From assembly GCA_050252335.1 (NCBI GenBank), contig JBFWLB010000020.1, forward strand, positions 1-42,824: DNA of 42,824 nucleotides. The letters are read 5' to 3'. The notes below the pieces were generated by a model. The model made no database searches. It saw nothing but the letters and a program-made list of their open reading frames with translations, and was not told where the DNA came from. Below, in pieces: positions 17,101 through 25,201 of this stretch. The stretch is from Berkiella_A sp050252335 (lineage in GTDB: Bacteria > Pseudomonadota > Gammaproteobacteria > Berkiellales > Berkiellaceae). The first letter of the stretch is position 1, and every line of letters starts with the position of its first letter. Both the position numbers and the translations under genes were made by a program.

Positions 17101-17778
17101 TTAGCGTTTTTCATATAGGCGAACCGTTGCGTAGCCCCAGCTCATTAATTCCATATTTTGTGAAATCAATTTAAAGTCTTGGTGTTTTATGCGTTTTGTG
17201 ATGACACATAATTTGCACTTTGCTTTTGTTTCAATGAGTTTTTCTGTGAGTTTTTGCCAATTTTCAGTATCAATGCAAGTGGCGTTGATGAGAATAATAT
17301 CTGCATCAGAAATATCTGTCTTGAAATAATCTTGTTTTATAAAGGAGACATTCTGAACGCTTGGATTTAATTGTGATAATTTTTTTAGACTTATCTCATG
17401 TAGTTCAGCCAAAAGCTCTACCCCGACTATTTTTCGGAGAGGAAAGGCGAGGCTGGCGGCAATGACTTGTTTGCCACAACCTGAGCCTAGATCATAGAAA
17501 ACAGCATCGGGCGCAGGGGATAAATCATTCAGTATTTCAAGAAAAGTGATAATATTGACTTCACCATAGACAAGATTTTTGTCTTCCATGCCTAAGTCTT
17601 TTCTTGCTTGAATGGAGATTTGGTAAGGATTTACATCTTTATAAAGCTGTGAAATTTGACGGTTGATTCGATTGAGACGAATATATTTTAACTTTGCGCG
17701 TATTCTTTTAAGCATGATGGGAGATAGGAAGATAAAAACGGCGAATAATAGTATAAAGGCGGGGTAAATATCAAGCAT
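17101..17778 (-). CDS. DOT1-like class I SAM methyltransferase with N-terminal membrane span
   Basis: A 225-residue protein. Residues 5-22 form a hydrophobic N-terminal span, followed by a basic stretch (KRIRAKLKYIRLNRINR). The rest follows the order of the DOT1 catalytic core: VYGEV (70-74, substrate/SAM loop), YDLGSGCGKQV (motif I, 95-105), GVELL (motif II acid, 119-123) and DIILINATCID (160-170) where DOT1 enzymes have the VNNFAF-type motif. DOT1 methylates histone H3 Lys79 in eukaryotes; bacterial relatives have varied or unknown protein targets. The ATG directly follows the TAA stop of the AnkH-like gene with no gap, implying translational coupling. The N-terminal span could be a signal anchor, which would argue against export of the whole protein to host. 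Confidence 0.75.
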   Translation of the reverse strand: MLDIYPAFILLFAVFIFLSPIMLKRIRAKLKYIRLNRINRQISQLYKDVNPYQISIQARKDLGMEDKNLVYGEVNIITFLEILNDLSPAPDAVFYDLGSGCGKQVIAASLAFPLRKIVGVELLAELHEISLKKLSQLNPSVQNVSFIKQDYFKTDISDADIILINATCIDTENWQKLTEKLIETKAKCKLCVITKRIKHQDFKLISQNMELMSWGYATVRLYEKR

Positions 17779-19179
17779 TTAAGAACTAAAGTCCGCTGCT
17801 TGATAACCACAATTTTTTAATAATAATCTAAGGTTGCTGCCTGTGGCTGAGCGTCCTGTTGTTACGCCAAATACATTCAAATAGCTTCTAATAATGAAAT
17901 GATATTCTTTGCGCACTAACAACTGTAAGATTTTTTTTGCTCTTTTGAGATCATTTTTCTTTTCTGGATTACAGGCTTGGAACAGTACTTCTCCGAGTAG
18001 TGCGGCTCTTGCTTTTTGTCTATTGACAGATAAATTTTCAAAATCGCTAAGCATATCTTCAATGGCTCTGTCTTTATCCCAATCTAACCACGCAAAGTAA
18101 AAGCGCATGACTTCAATGACGAGTTGATCTGCTGCTGTCTTAGTGTTTAGTTTGTCATGTAACAACATATAGAGCATGGTGGGCACGGAGGCTTCTACAT
18201 TTGCCCAAGAACAATTTCCAGTAATTTGATGCTGGATGGGGAGCTTTACATAAGGTTCTAAATTTAAAATTTGATAGAGATCTTTTTGAATATATTTACG
18301 TGTGTGCCGCTTATATAATAAGTGTGTGTAAAAATGGTGTGTCAAAGGTTTGGGATTATGTACGGTATTAATGACAATAGGATCGGTCATTTTATGTACG
18401 CCTCGATCACATTTGGCAAATAGCTTGCCATGCTTGATAAAGGTAATTGCATGTCCAACAAAGGATACAGGCAATAAGAGTAAATCTGACTCAGTTAGTT
18501 TGTAAATGGTTTCTTTATTTTCTTCAACACTCTTGGAGATATGTTTAAATTCTCTTAATTTGGTTGCATGCTTAAAGGCTTCTATGATCTGTGCTAATTC
18601 CTTTTCATGTAGATCCATTCTTTTTGCAACATAACTATGTATGAAATGCGTGAGCGAGTCGCCGATTAAATCTAAAGTAAATTCTAAATAAAAGCCTTCC
18701 ATGTCGACTTCTAAAAAGAGTCCTTCTGCACTCACAATATCGCAAGCACCCTGTAGTTCAAAGCGATGTCCGACTAATTTGGCCATGATATAATCTTTGG
18801 CAAAATGTAAATCAGCACCTTTTTCCAATAAGAGTTTTATGAGTTTTTTATCTTTGCGTAGTAAAGGGTAAAAAAGAATGGGTTGTCCTTGACTGCTATA
18901 GGCATTGGGATTGGCATGATAATCGAGCAATAGCTTTGAGATATCATAGTAGCCCATATCAACCGCCCAGTGTAGTGCGGTAAGTCCAGAGGTATCGAGT
19001 ATGTCTACGCGCGCATGGTGTTTTAAAAGAAGTGAAACAATATCAATTTTATTGACAATAATGGCATGTACCAATGGGGTATAACCATATTCATCAATAA
19101 TGTTGGGGGAGTCACCTTGTTCAAGGCGTGTTGCCACGCCTTGATACGTTCCTTGTAATATTTCCTGAGAAAGTGACAT
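17779..19179 (-). CDS. AnkH/LegA3-like ankyrin protein with cysteine-peptidase-like domain
   Basis: A 466-residue protein. Three ankyrin repeats occupy about residues 30-130 (YGYTPLVHAI, GLTALHWAVDMGYYD and QGQPILFYPLLRKD start the units). The remainder is not ankyrin. It contains FVGHAITF (His243) and GNCSWANVEA (Cys323), the type of His and Cys sites seen in papain-like peptidases, with charged candidates such as Asp258 between. Length and architecture match the Legionella Dot/Icm core effector AnkH/LegA3 (about 460 residues, ankyrins plus cysteine-protease-like fold), which I recall as being conserved across the order. I cannot align it here. It follows a hypothetical gene after 8 bp and is coupled to the DOT1-like gene. 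Confidence 0.72.
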   Translation of the reverse strand: MSLSQEILQGTYQGVATRLEQGDSPNIIDEYGYTPLVHAIIVNKIDIVSLLLKHHARVDILDTSGLTALHWAVDMGYYDISKLLLDYHANPNAYSSQGQPILFYPLLRKDKKLIKLLLEKGADLHFAKDYIMAKLVGHRFELQGACDIVSAEGLFLEVDMEGFYLEFTLDLIGDSLTHFIHSYVAKRMDLHEKELAQIIEAFKHATKLREFKHISKSVEENKETIYKLTESDLLLLPVSFVGHAITFIKHGKLFAKCDRGVHKMTDPIVINTVHNPKPLTHHFYTHLLYKRHTRKYIQKDLYQILNLEPYVKLPIQHQITGNCSWANVEASVPTMLYMLLHDKLNTKTAADQLVIEVMRFYFAWLDWDKDRAIEDMLSDFENLSVNRQKARAALLGEVLFQACNPEKKNDLKRAKKILQLLVRKEYHFIIRSYLNVFGVTTGRSATGSNLRLLLKNCGYQAADFSS

Positions 19180-19187
19180 AGGTTATG

Positions 19188-19748
19188 TTAAGGCCTGTCT
19201 GGTTTGGGAGATGGCTTTGAAGGTGTTAACTTAGCAGTTAAGCGATTCTTGTATTCAGCTTTTAATTGATTTTTCAATTCCGCTTTGAGTTGATCATAGG
19301 CTGCCGTTACTGCTACTTGATCATTGCTATTGTCTCTAACATTTATAAGGTTATCGACCGCTTGACGAATTGCTGGGTTTGAAGCAAAATCAATTTTATC
19401 AGCGCCCGGCCAAGGTGGTAATTTCTTTTGAGATGGACCACTTAAATCTCTGTCTACGATATTTTCATTCACTTGTTCTGGGCGTTGCTTCGCACGGGGT
19501 GTCATATTTGCTTGACGTGCTTGGTAAGCAAGATCTAATCGACTAGACAAATCGTTGTTAAGCTCATTGTTATGTGAGCCAATCATATTAAGCACTTCAT
19601 CACGAGTTACACTTTGTAAACCATGACTCTTGTTCTCACGGCTTAATTTGTGGCGCAGTGCTTCTATACCAAACTTTTTTTCAAAGTCATAAGTTTTTGA
19701 GAATTCTTTCCAGCTTTGGTCAACGTAATTTTGAATTGTATAGGCCAT
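19188..19748 (-). CDS. Hypothetical soluble protein upstream of AnkH-like gene
   Basis: A 186-residue, hydrophilic protein with no signal peptide or membrane span. The N-terminal half is mixed helical (YVDQSWKEFSKTYDFEKKFG). The middle is Pro-rich (SGPSQKKLPPWPGADK). The C-terminus is a charged helix rich in Lys, Leu and Gln (YDQLKAELKNQLKAEYKNRL) with a basic Pro tail. A strong GGAGG lies 7 bases before the ATG, so this is the first gene of the cluster running to the M50 peptidase. No family is recognised. Its position makes a chaperone, co-effector or regulator of the AnkH-like protein possible, but nothing in the sequence decides. Confidence 0.7.
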   Translation of the reverse strand: MAYTIQNYVDQSWKEFSKTYDFEKKFGIEALRHKLSRENKSHGLQSVTRDEVLNMIGSHNNELNNDLSSRLDLAYQARQANMTPRAKQRPEQVNENIVDRDLSGPSQKKLPPWPGADKIDFASNPAIRQAVDNLINVRDNSNDQVAVTAAYDQLKAELKNQLKAEYKNRLTAKLTPSKPSPKPDRP

Positions 19749-19901
19749 GTGTAGCCTCCATAAGTGTTACGATAGTTAATTTGCAAACTTTTAACAAATC
19801 TAACATATATATAGTCAAAATACTACTTGGGTATATGCACTTCGTCGATAACCAAGCTACGTTTGTCATTTCTTTTCAGAGAATTTTATAAACGATATCA
19901 T

Positions 19902-20636
19902 TTAGTTACTGGTCTTTCGTTGTAATTCCACGATAGGGCAGTGCTTTTGGGTCAAGATAACAAAACAGAGACCCTTTGTATGTAGATATAGACGGTTTTG
20001 GGAGGCTTTGTTTCGTACGGAATGCTTATTTTGTTGCGAAAGTTTTGTGTTTGATAACTCCCAATGTAAGCCTGTACTACTTAGCTTTGCTTCAGGCATT
20101 GGGAAGAAGGACACGGTTTGATCTATTTCTGTGTATATGCAGCAATAAGGGGGGAGCATGAAACCCCATTGGCTTATACCATTAAACTCATTGAGCCAGA
20201 CCATGGGGGGAGGGGTTGCTTTGGCTGTCCCATTCATTGTGGCTGTCCTGTTTATTGCCTCAGATGAAAATTGAGAAAACAAACATAAGTTATGCAGACT
20301 ATGATCGATGGCTTTGCCAAAAATGCCTAAAAATAAAATAGGGTAATCACTTTGGTTTTGGGCAAATAATAAACTTTTTTCGAAATCGGTCGTGTCTTGA
20401 TCTTGTGTTCTGATAAGTTTTGCGTGAGGAAATTCTGCTTTGATCTGTGCTTCTGTTTTAAAGTGAGAGAGTAACGTATCTAAGTCCCCAAGGATAATCG
20501 TTGGGTTTATTTTAAAATTTTGTAGTACAACGGCTGCCCCATCTGTGCAAATAAGTTGTTTGTACGAATAGGAACCCCAATAGGTAGGAGAGGGGATCTC
20601 TCCATCTGCAATAATAATTGTATTAAAGTTGTTCAT
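19902..20636 (-). CDS. Thiamine pyrophosphokinase
   Basis: A 244-residue enzyme transferring pyrophosphate from ATP to thiamine. All core motifs are present: CTDGAA (30-35), ILGDLDTL (48-55), the DQDTTDFEKSL metal/nucleotide loop (79-89) and GKAIDHSLHN (107-116). In the C-terminal thiamine-binding half TGLHWEL and a Ser-x-x-Asn segment (SVRNKAS) are seen. Between the two domains a Pro-rich stretch (about 130-150) looks unusual for the family. The start lacks an obvious ribosome-binding site. It lies alone, divergent from the small lipoprotein gene at 20718. Confidence 0.85.
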   Translation of the reverse strand: MNNFNTIIIADGEIPSPTYWGSYSYKQLICTDGAAVVLQNFKINPTIILGDLDTLLSHFKTEAQIKAEFPHAKLIRTQDQDTTDFEKSLLFAQNQSDYPILFLGIFGKAIDHSLHNLCLFSQFSSEAINRTATMNGTAKATPPPMVWLNEFNGISQWGFMLPPYCCIYTEIDQTVSFFPMPEAKLSSTGLHWELSNTKLSQQNKHSVRNKASQNRLYLHTKGLCFVILTQKHCPIVELQRKTSN

Positions 20637-20717
20637 GCTATTTTAAAGTTAAATTATGTCAGGTAAAGTATAGGCATTGTAAACCTACATTAACAATGCC
20701 TGAAGGGAGATCGCCCA

Positions 20718-20918
20718 ATGAAATCAATATTAGCTGCAGTCGCTTTATCATCAATGGTCTTTGTTGTTGCTTGTAATCAACAAGCTGATAGCAATGCTGA
20801 AAAAAAAGATAGCTCCACAACCACTCAAACTGAAACTAAAACAGTAAAAACACCTGAATCTACGACAACAACCGAATCTAAAACAACAACTGAAGAGACA
20901 GCAGTTGATACAAACTAA
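20718..20918 (+). CDS. Small Thr/Glu/Lys-rich lipoprotein
   Basis: A 66-residue product with a clear lipoprotein signal (lipobox VVAC, Cys19) followed by a disordered tail made almost only of Thr, Glu, Lys and Ser (TTTQTETKTVKTPEST). AAGGGAGA precedes the ATG. The low-complexity tail gives no functional clue. It resembles the next lipoprotein gene in its signal peptide and has a hairpin between the two genes. Confidence 0.75.
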   Translation: MKSILAAVALSSMVFVVACNQQADSNAEKKDSSTTTQTETKTVKTPESTTTTESKTTTEETAVDTN

Positions 20919-20940
20919 GATTTAGTTGCTATATTTCTAT

Positions 20941-20981
20941 GTAACAACTGCCTTATAAACCTCGGTGGTTGTTACCTTCTT
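20941..20981 (+). terminator. Likely terminator between the two lipoprotein genes
   Basis: Imperfect 12-bp inverted repeat GTAACAACTGCC / GGTGGTTGTTAC with an 11-base loop, followed by CTTCTTCT. The T tract is broken, so termination may be partial. Confidence 0.5.
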
Positions 20982-21045
20982 CTAATCAACGAGATCCAGC
21001 CTCTATGTGTCGGGGCTTAGTTTATTTACTATATTAGGAAGCAGC

Positions 21046-21549
21046 ATGAAAAAATCGTTATTATGTGCAGCGTTGCTATCATCACTTATCGTGACAGCTT
21101 GTAACAAAACGGAAGAGATTGTTGGCGACGAACAATCATCAACAGGCATGGAGTACGGCGCAGATAGCAATGTAACTACTGTACCAGAGCTTAAGCCTAC
21201 AGAACAGCCATCTGCTGAACAAACAGCACCTACTACAGAAGCCCCTGCAGAAGATAAACCAGCGGAAGAAGGTAGTGCAGCACCTCAGTCACAAAATGAA
21301 GATGCTACAAAGTCTCAAGAAATGATAGATTCAATGAAAAACACTGTGCAAGAGATGTCAGATGGGGTTGCTGATACTGTAGACACCATTAAAAAAGGTG
21401 CAGAAGAAACAGCAAAAGACATTGGTGAATCTTTAGAAAGTGCAAAAGAAAAGGCTGCAACTGAAGCCGCACCCATGAAAGAAGAAATTGATCAAAAGCT
21501 TGAAGAGCTAAAAAAGAATGAAAAAAGCGATAGTGAACTAAATCTTTAG
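21046..21549 (+). CDS. Lipoprotein with amphipathic helical tail
   Basis: A 167-residue product. The frame is open upstream to 21007, but the ATG at 21046 has AGGAAG six bases before it and gives a proper lipoprotein signal (MKKSLLCAALL, lipobox VTAC, Cys19), so it is the start chosen. After an acidic Pro/Glu-rich linker comes a long charged helix (NTVQEMSDGVADTVDTIKKG, then ETAKDIGESLESAKEKA). It resembles apolipoprotein/LEA-type or coiled-coil helices. It may be a peptidoglycan or membrane spacer in the outer membrane. Unknown family. A strong terminator follows. Confidence 0.75.
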   Translation: MKKSLLCAALLSSLIVTACNKTEEIVGDEQSSTGMEYGADSNVTTVPELKPTEQPSAEQTAPTTEAPAEDKPAEEGSAAPQSQNEDATKSQEMIDSMKNTVQEMSDGVADTVDTIKKGAEETAKDIGESLESAKEKAATEAAPMKEEIDQKLEELKKNEKSDSELNL

Positions 21550-21577
21550 TTTTCTCTTGCTTGACATTTTATAAGCC

Positions 21578-21617
21578 CAGCACTTGGATGCTTTCTGTTT
21601 CCAAGTGCTGAGTTTGT
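21578..21617 (+). terminator. Rho-independent terminator after helical lipoprotein gene
   Basis: Perfect 11-bp stem CAGCACTTGGA / TCCAAGTGCTG with an 11-base loop, followed by AGTTTGT. A family C repeat begins immediately after it. Confidence 0.75.
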
Positions 21618-21753
21618 AGTCTTCACACATGAGACTTCGGGATTGTTGTCTTCGTCTCCCCAATCTTCTTTACGTCTGTATAAATCCGCATGCTCGAGGT
21701 TCGAGGCCTACCCAATGCCCTCTTGTGGGTAAAAGTCATTTGTTGTGACTATA
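21615..21753. repeat. Palindromic MITE-like element, family C copy 1
   Basis: About 139 bp within the 360-bp gap before the GDPD/FAD gene. The left end TGTAGTCTTCACACATGA and the right end (other strand: TATAGTCACAACAAATGA) are inverted. The block CTTGTGGGTAAAA near the right end is shared with the copy at 25493-25609. No open frame. The remaining gap (21754-21909) holds no other recognisable feature except the AAGGAA ribosome-binding site. Confidence 0.6.
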
Positions 21754-21909
21754 TATTAGCTTTTTTTTTGCCATGCTTTGCTATTTATCTATCTTATCTC
21801 AATCTTTGTCTTTTGTGAGCGTTAGATCTCGCAAAAGAGACGTTTCATGATACGACGTGAATCGTTACAATAGAACATCGATGTACATGCAAAGCCAAGG
21901 AACAGCTAG

Positions 21910-24060
21910 ATGTCAGTACATGCAAAAAAGGGGCGCTTTAAGAAGCTATGCGTACGAAGTACTTTTGTTCTAATTCTTTTCGGTCTTTTTTGTTCTTTTT
22001 TTAAACCTAGTTATCATCCGATAGCTATCCAATATGAGACTCAATTAAAAGCCTTTCCTAACATAGTCATTTCTACATTTCAAAAGAGTAAACATCCTTA
22101 CAATACACTTGAGTATGTTGAGGATCTTATTTTAAGTGATGTTGATGCTTTTCAAGTCAGTGTTCAAGCGACAAAAGATGCACAATATTTTTTATATAAA
22201 CCAAGCCGCTTAGATAATTACACAGATGCGCAAGGCACTATTGCAAGCAAGTATACAAAAGATCTAAGTTGTGTTTACTATCAAGAAGCACAGGTGTCGA
22301 TGCCTTATAAATTAGCAAGTTTAGATGAGGTGCTTGCGCGCATTAATGGGCGTAAAAAAATCTTTATTGATGTTGTCAATGATGAGTATGCTGCTGGTAA
22401 CTCAGCGCGAGGATTGGCAAGTATTATCCAAAAACATCAAGCTTTTGATTATGTGGTTGTTGAATCCACAAACCCATTTTTCTTATATGCATTAAGAGCG
22501 CAAGATCCAAAGATTGTTATACAGTACAATTTTATTGACTCCAATCATAAAAAATATTTAGGCCTTAGTTATAGTTTTTCGCATATTCCATGGGTCTATC
22601 AATGGCCATGGCTTCAAACACAAATGATACGTTTGATACAGCCAGATATCTTGGGGGCGCACTATACAATAGAAAGAAGGTTGTTGGACATTTTTCTTAA
22701 GAAAAAATTCCCAGTCATTGTGTGGGATGTAAATACAGATGAAATGATAAAATCGTTTTTATCTCTAGGGGTTATGGGGGTTGCGACGAATAAAACAGAG
22801 GGAAATCAACAAAACACTGTGGTTGTGCAATACCCCTCTGCCACGCATGATTTTAAAGAAGCACTTAGCGATGCATCTAAGATGAACAAGAAGATTCATA
22901 TTCTTGTCAATGCCGCGCAGCAATTAGATCCTCATGCTATTAATCTAAGCCTATCTCGCTTTCGACATGCACATTATGAGTCGGATACAAAAGTAATTCA
23001 TGTGGAAAGTGGTGCAACTTTTGCTCAGATTCAAGCTTATTTGACACAATTTGGTCGTGCACTTGAAATGTATCCTTATGATAGTGAGATGACAGTATAC
23101 CAAGGTGTTATTGAAAATTTAAATGGCATTGGATTTGGGAGAACTCTTTTATCTGACCATGTGATAGGAATAGATGTTTTGCTTTCAAATGGCGAAATTA
23201 TTCATTGTAGTCTAAAAGAAAATAAAGATTTGTTTGAAAGCTTATTAGGCGGTATGGGGGCAATTGGTGTTATTTTAAATGTTAGCTTTACAACGGTTGA
23301 AAATCTCTATCTATTTGCTCAAACTTCTTATGAAGAGCATAATCCGCCAGCGGTATTTTGGTATAGAGGAGATGAAAATACCTCAATACAGATTGAGCAA
23401 ATGCAAAAAATGTCATACGGTATATTTGAGCCACGTGCTGTGCAATTTGAAATGATAAAAATTAATCCAATTGCGCGATATTTACTTGAATCCTCAAGAA
23501 GCTATCAAGATACAGTGAGCGATGGATTAAATGCTAGTTTACATGATATTGCAGGTATATTTGAACCAAATCCAGTTTCCTTTAATGAAATTGCTTTATT
23601 AAATAGATATCCAGTTGCAATGATAAACAGTGACATAGAAATACGCAGATCGCATTTTATCGTACCTGTTGCCTTGAGAAATATATTCTTTGAGAAACTA
23701 CAAGCCATCACAAAAAATTATCCTTCGATTCAGCTTATTCATACTCTTGCATCCTATGTGCAGAAAGATGATATATCACTTGTTTCATTTGCCAAAAATG
23801 CTGGTTTAAGTATTACGCTGTTCATGAAGTTAAAGGACAATAAAGAAGATGTAGTGTTATATCAAAAAATGATGCTGGAGATAAATGACTTTGTATTACA
23901 AGAAAAAGGGAATGTTCATTTACAAAATTTACTAATAGAACCAGAAACGCTGATGGCTGTTTATCCTGAAATCAAAACACTGAAAAAAACAAAATTAAAA
24001 TATGAGCCTGAAAGTTTGATAAGCAATCCATATGAAATTTTGCTGCAATCTATTAAATAA
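21910..24060 (+). CDS. Fusion: degenerate glycerophosphodiesterase domain + FAD-binding oxidase domain
   Basis: A 716-residue protein. An N-terminal membrane anchor (15-32) is followed by a GDPD-type TIM barrel (about 45-300). NTLEYVEDLILSDVDAFQVSV, TKDAQYFLYKPSRLDNYT and PVIVWDVNTDEM with a final LGVMGVATN follow the GDPD pattern in order. The catalytic residues are changed: the HRG position is TFQ, the ExD pair is QxS and the HD is KP, so phosphodiesterase activity is unlikely. Residues of about 300-460 match an FAD_binding_4 (PCMH) domain: VIHVESGATFAQIQAYL, VIGIDVLLSNGEI and LLGGMGAIGVILNVSF. The rest would be the substrate domain. AAGGAA precedes the ATG. A membrane-protein gene follows after 9 bp. 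Confidence 0.75.
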   Translation: MSVHAKKGRFKKLCVRSTFVLILFGLFCSFFKPSYHPIAIQYETQLKAFPNIVISTFQKSKHPYNTLEYVEDLILSDVDAFQVSVQATKDAQYFLYKPSRLDNYTDAQGTIASKYTKDLSCVYYQEAQVSMPYKLASLDEVLARINGRKKIFIDVVNDEYAAGNSARGLASIIQKHQAFDYVVVESTNPFFLYALRAQDPKIVIQYNFIDSNHKKYLGLSYSFSHIPWVYQWPWLQTQMIRLIQPDILGAHYTIERRLLDIFLKKKFPVIVWDVNTDEMIKSFLSLGVMGVATNKTEGNQQNTVVVQYPSATHDFKEALSDASKMNKKIHILVNAAQQLDPHAINLSLSRFRHAHYESDTKVIHVESGATFAQIQAYLTQFGRALEMYPYDSEMTVYQGVIENLNGIGFGRTLLSDHVIGIDVLLSNGEIIHCSLKENKDLFESLLGGMGAIGVILNVSFTTVENLYLFAQTSYEEHNPPAVFWYRGDENTSIQIEQMQKMSYGIFEPRAVQFEMIKINPIARYLLESSRSYQDTVSDGLNASLHDIAGIFEPNPVSFNEIALLNRYPVAMINSDIEIRRSHFIVPVALRNIFFEKLQAITKNYPSIQLIHTLASYVQKDDISLVSFAKNAGLSITLFMKLKDNKEDVVLYQKMMLEINDFVLQEKGNVHLQNLLIEPETLMAVYPEIKTLKKTKLKYEPESLISNPYEILLQSIK

Positions 24061-24069
24061 GAGGTAAAA

Positions 24070-25140
24070 ATGAAAGAAAGTGTTGCAAAAGGTTTGAGTT
24101 ATTTATGGTCTAGCTTAAAGCTAAATCCAATCAAAGAAGCCTTTAATGCGGTCATTGGTTTTGTTCAAGGCAAGAAAAGGCTAAGAAATTTAGGTATGTT
24201 TGTTGTTTTGGTAGGAGGTATGGCAGGTGGCTGTGTCTTATTTATTGAAGTGCCAGCTTTTTATGATTGGGGGAATGCCATTGTAGAAGGTATTATTCCA
24301 GGAACCATTATTAATGGTTTTAATGGATTGGCAGAGGGCGCTGGTGCGGTAGTCATTGATATTTGTACAGGAGCATTGGGGTTGTGGTTAGGAGGCGCTA
24401 CAGCTGGTACAGGTGCAAAACAAGTATACCGAGCGATGGCCTACTCAATAGGAGGCAATACCAATACCGAATACATTTTTACCGCAAGTGAAATAGATAA
24501 GTTCAATGCTTTGTTAGGAGTAGAGGCTGGCGAAGATCCTCAAATTAATTGTGGGCGTGGTGCTATTCATGCGGTGACCAGTCGTATTTTGCCTTTAAAT
24601 TGTTTTGCGCATTTCCAGAGAGGATTGGTTTCAGATGAGCGAAATCAAGCAAGAGAGGCAACCTTTGATATGCTTCAGCACATGGTGGCTGATTGTGAGC
24701 GTTATGGCCATGATGGTACGTTTCGAAGAGAAGGCTTCAAACATCCTCTTCGTGAATTTTTCGCTGGTCGTTTTATGCCAGCCTTACAGAATTATCGTAA
24801 AAGGAAATTACAGGCAGATGACAGAGTGCTTGATGCTCAGGGGATTATTGATGAGGTTAATCAGCTTCTTAATGATGAGGTGCATAATCCAGCACAGAGT
24901 GCTAATTTAGACGTTAATGTACAGAGACGCTTGGGTCAGAAATTAAAGCACTTTAGAACCTGTAACAGTACACATGTTCGTTATAATTTATTTCCTAAAG
25001 CAATGATAGAGCCTTTGGTTCAGACTTGGGGTGATTTAGAATCGTTGAAGCTTGAAGCACAAACACAGCTTGCAAAGCAGCAGCGCGTTTCTGCAGAAGC
25101 GGAACAAGTGAGGCAGCGCTTTGGGATATTGAGTGTATAG
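24070..25140 (+). CDS. Membrane protein, partner of the GDPD-FAD gene, unknown
   Basis: A 356-residue protein. The N-terminus is amphipathic. A hydrophobic span lies at about 40-60 (GMFVVLVGGMAGGCVLF) and a Gly/Ala-rich hydrophobic region at about 75-115 (GTIINGFNGLAEGAGAVVID). The remaining two thirds are soluble, helical and Arg-rich, ending in a charged Gln/Ala/Glu helix (LAKQQRVSAEAEQVRQRF). GAGG lies 6 bases before the ATG and the gap to the GDPD-FAD gene is only 9 bp, so they form an operon. No family is recognised. The hydrophobic hairpin followed by a large helical domain is common among secreted membrane-inserting effectors, but this is inference. Confidence 0.7.
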   Translation: MKESVAKGLSYLWSSLKLNPIKEAFNAVIGFVQGKKRLRNLGMFVVLVGGMAGGCVLFIEVPAFYDWGNAIVEGIIPGTIINGFNGLAEGAGAVVIDICTGALGLWLGGATAGTGAKQVYRAMAYSIGGNTNTEYIFTASEIDKFNALLGVEAGEDPQINCGRGAIHAVTSRILPLNCFAHFQRGLVSDERNQAREATFDMLQHMVADCERYGHDGTFRREGFKHPLREFFAGRFMPALQNYRKRKLQADDRVLDAQGIIDEVNQLLNDEVHNPAQSANLDVNVQRRLGQKLKHFRTCNSTHVRYNLFPKAMIEPLVQTWGDLESLKLEAQTQLAKQQRVSAEAEQVRQRFGILSV

Positions 25141-25201
25141 ATCTTCCTAAGAGCTCTAATGATTAATAGTTGGTTGTCGTAATTTATAGTATGGATCTGT
25201 A

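Noticed and set aside
21690..21715. GAGGTTCGAGGCC resembling a tRNA T-arm
   Set aside because: No acceptor, D or anticodon arms can be formed around it, and it belongs to the family C repeat.
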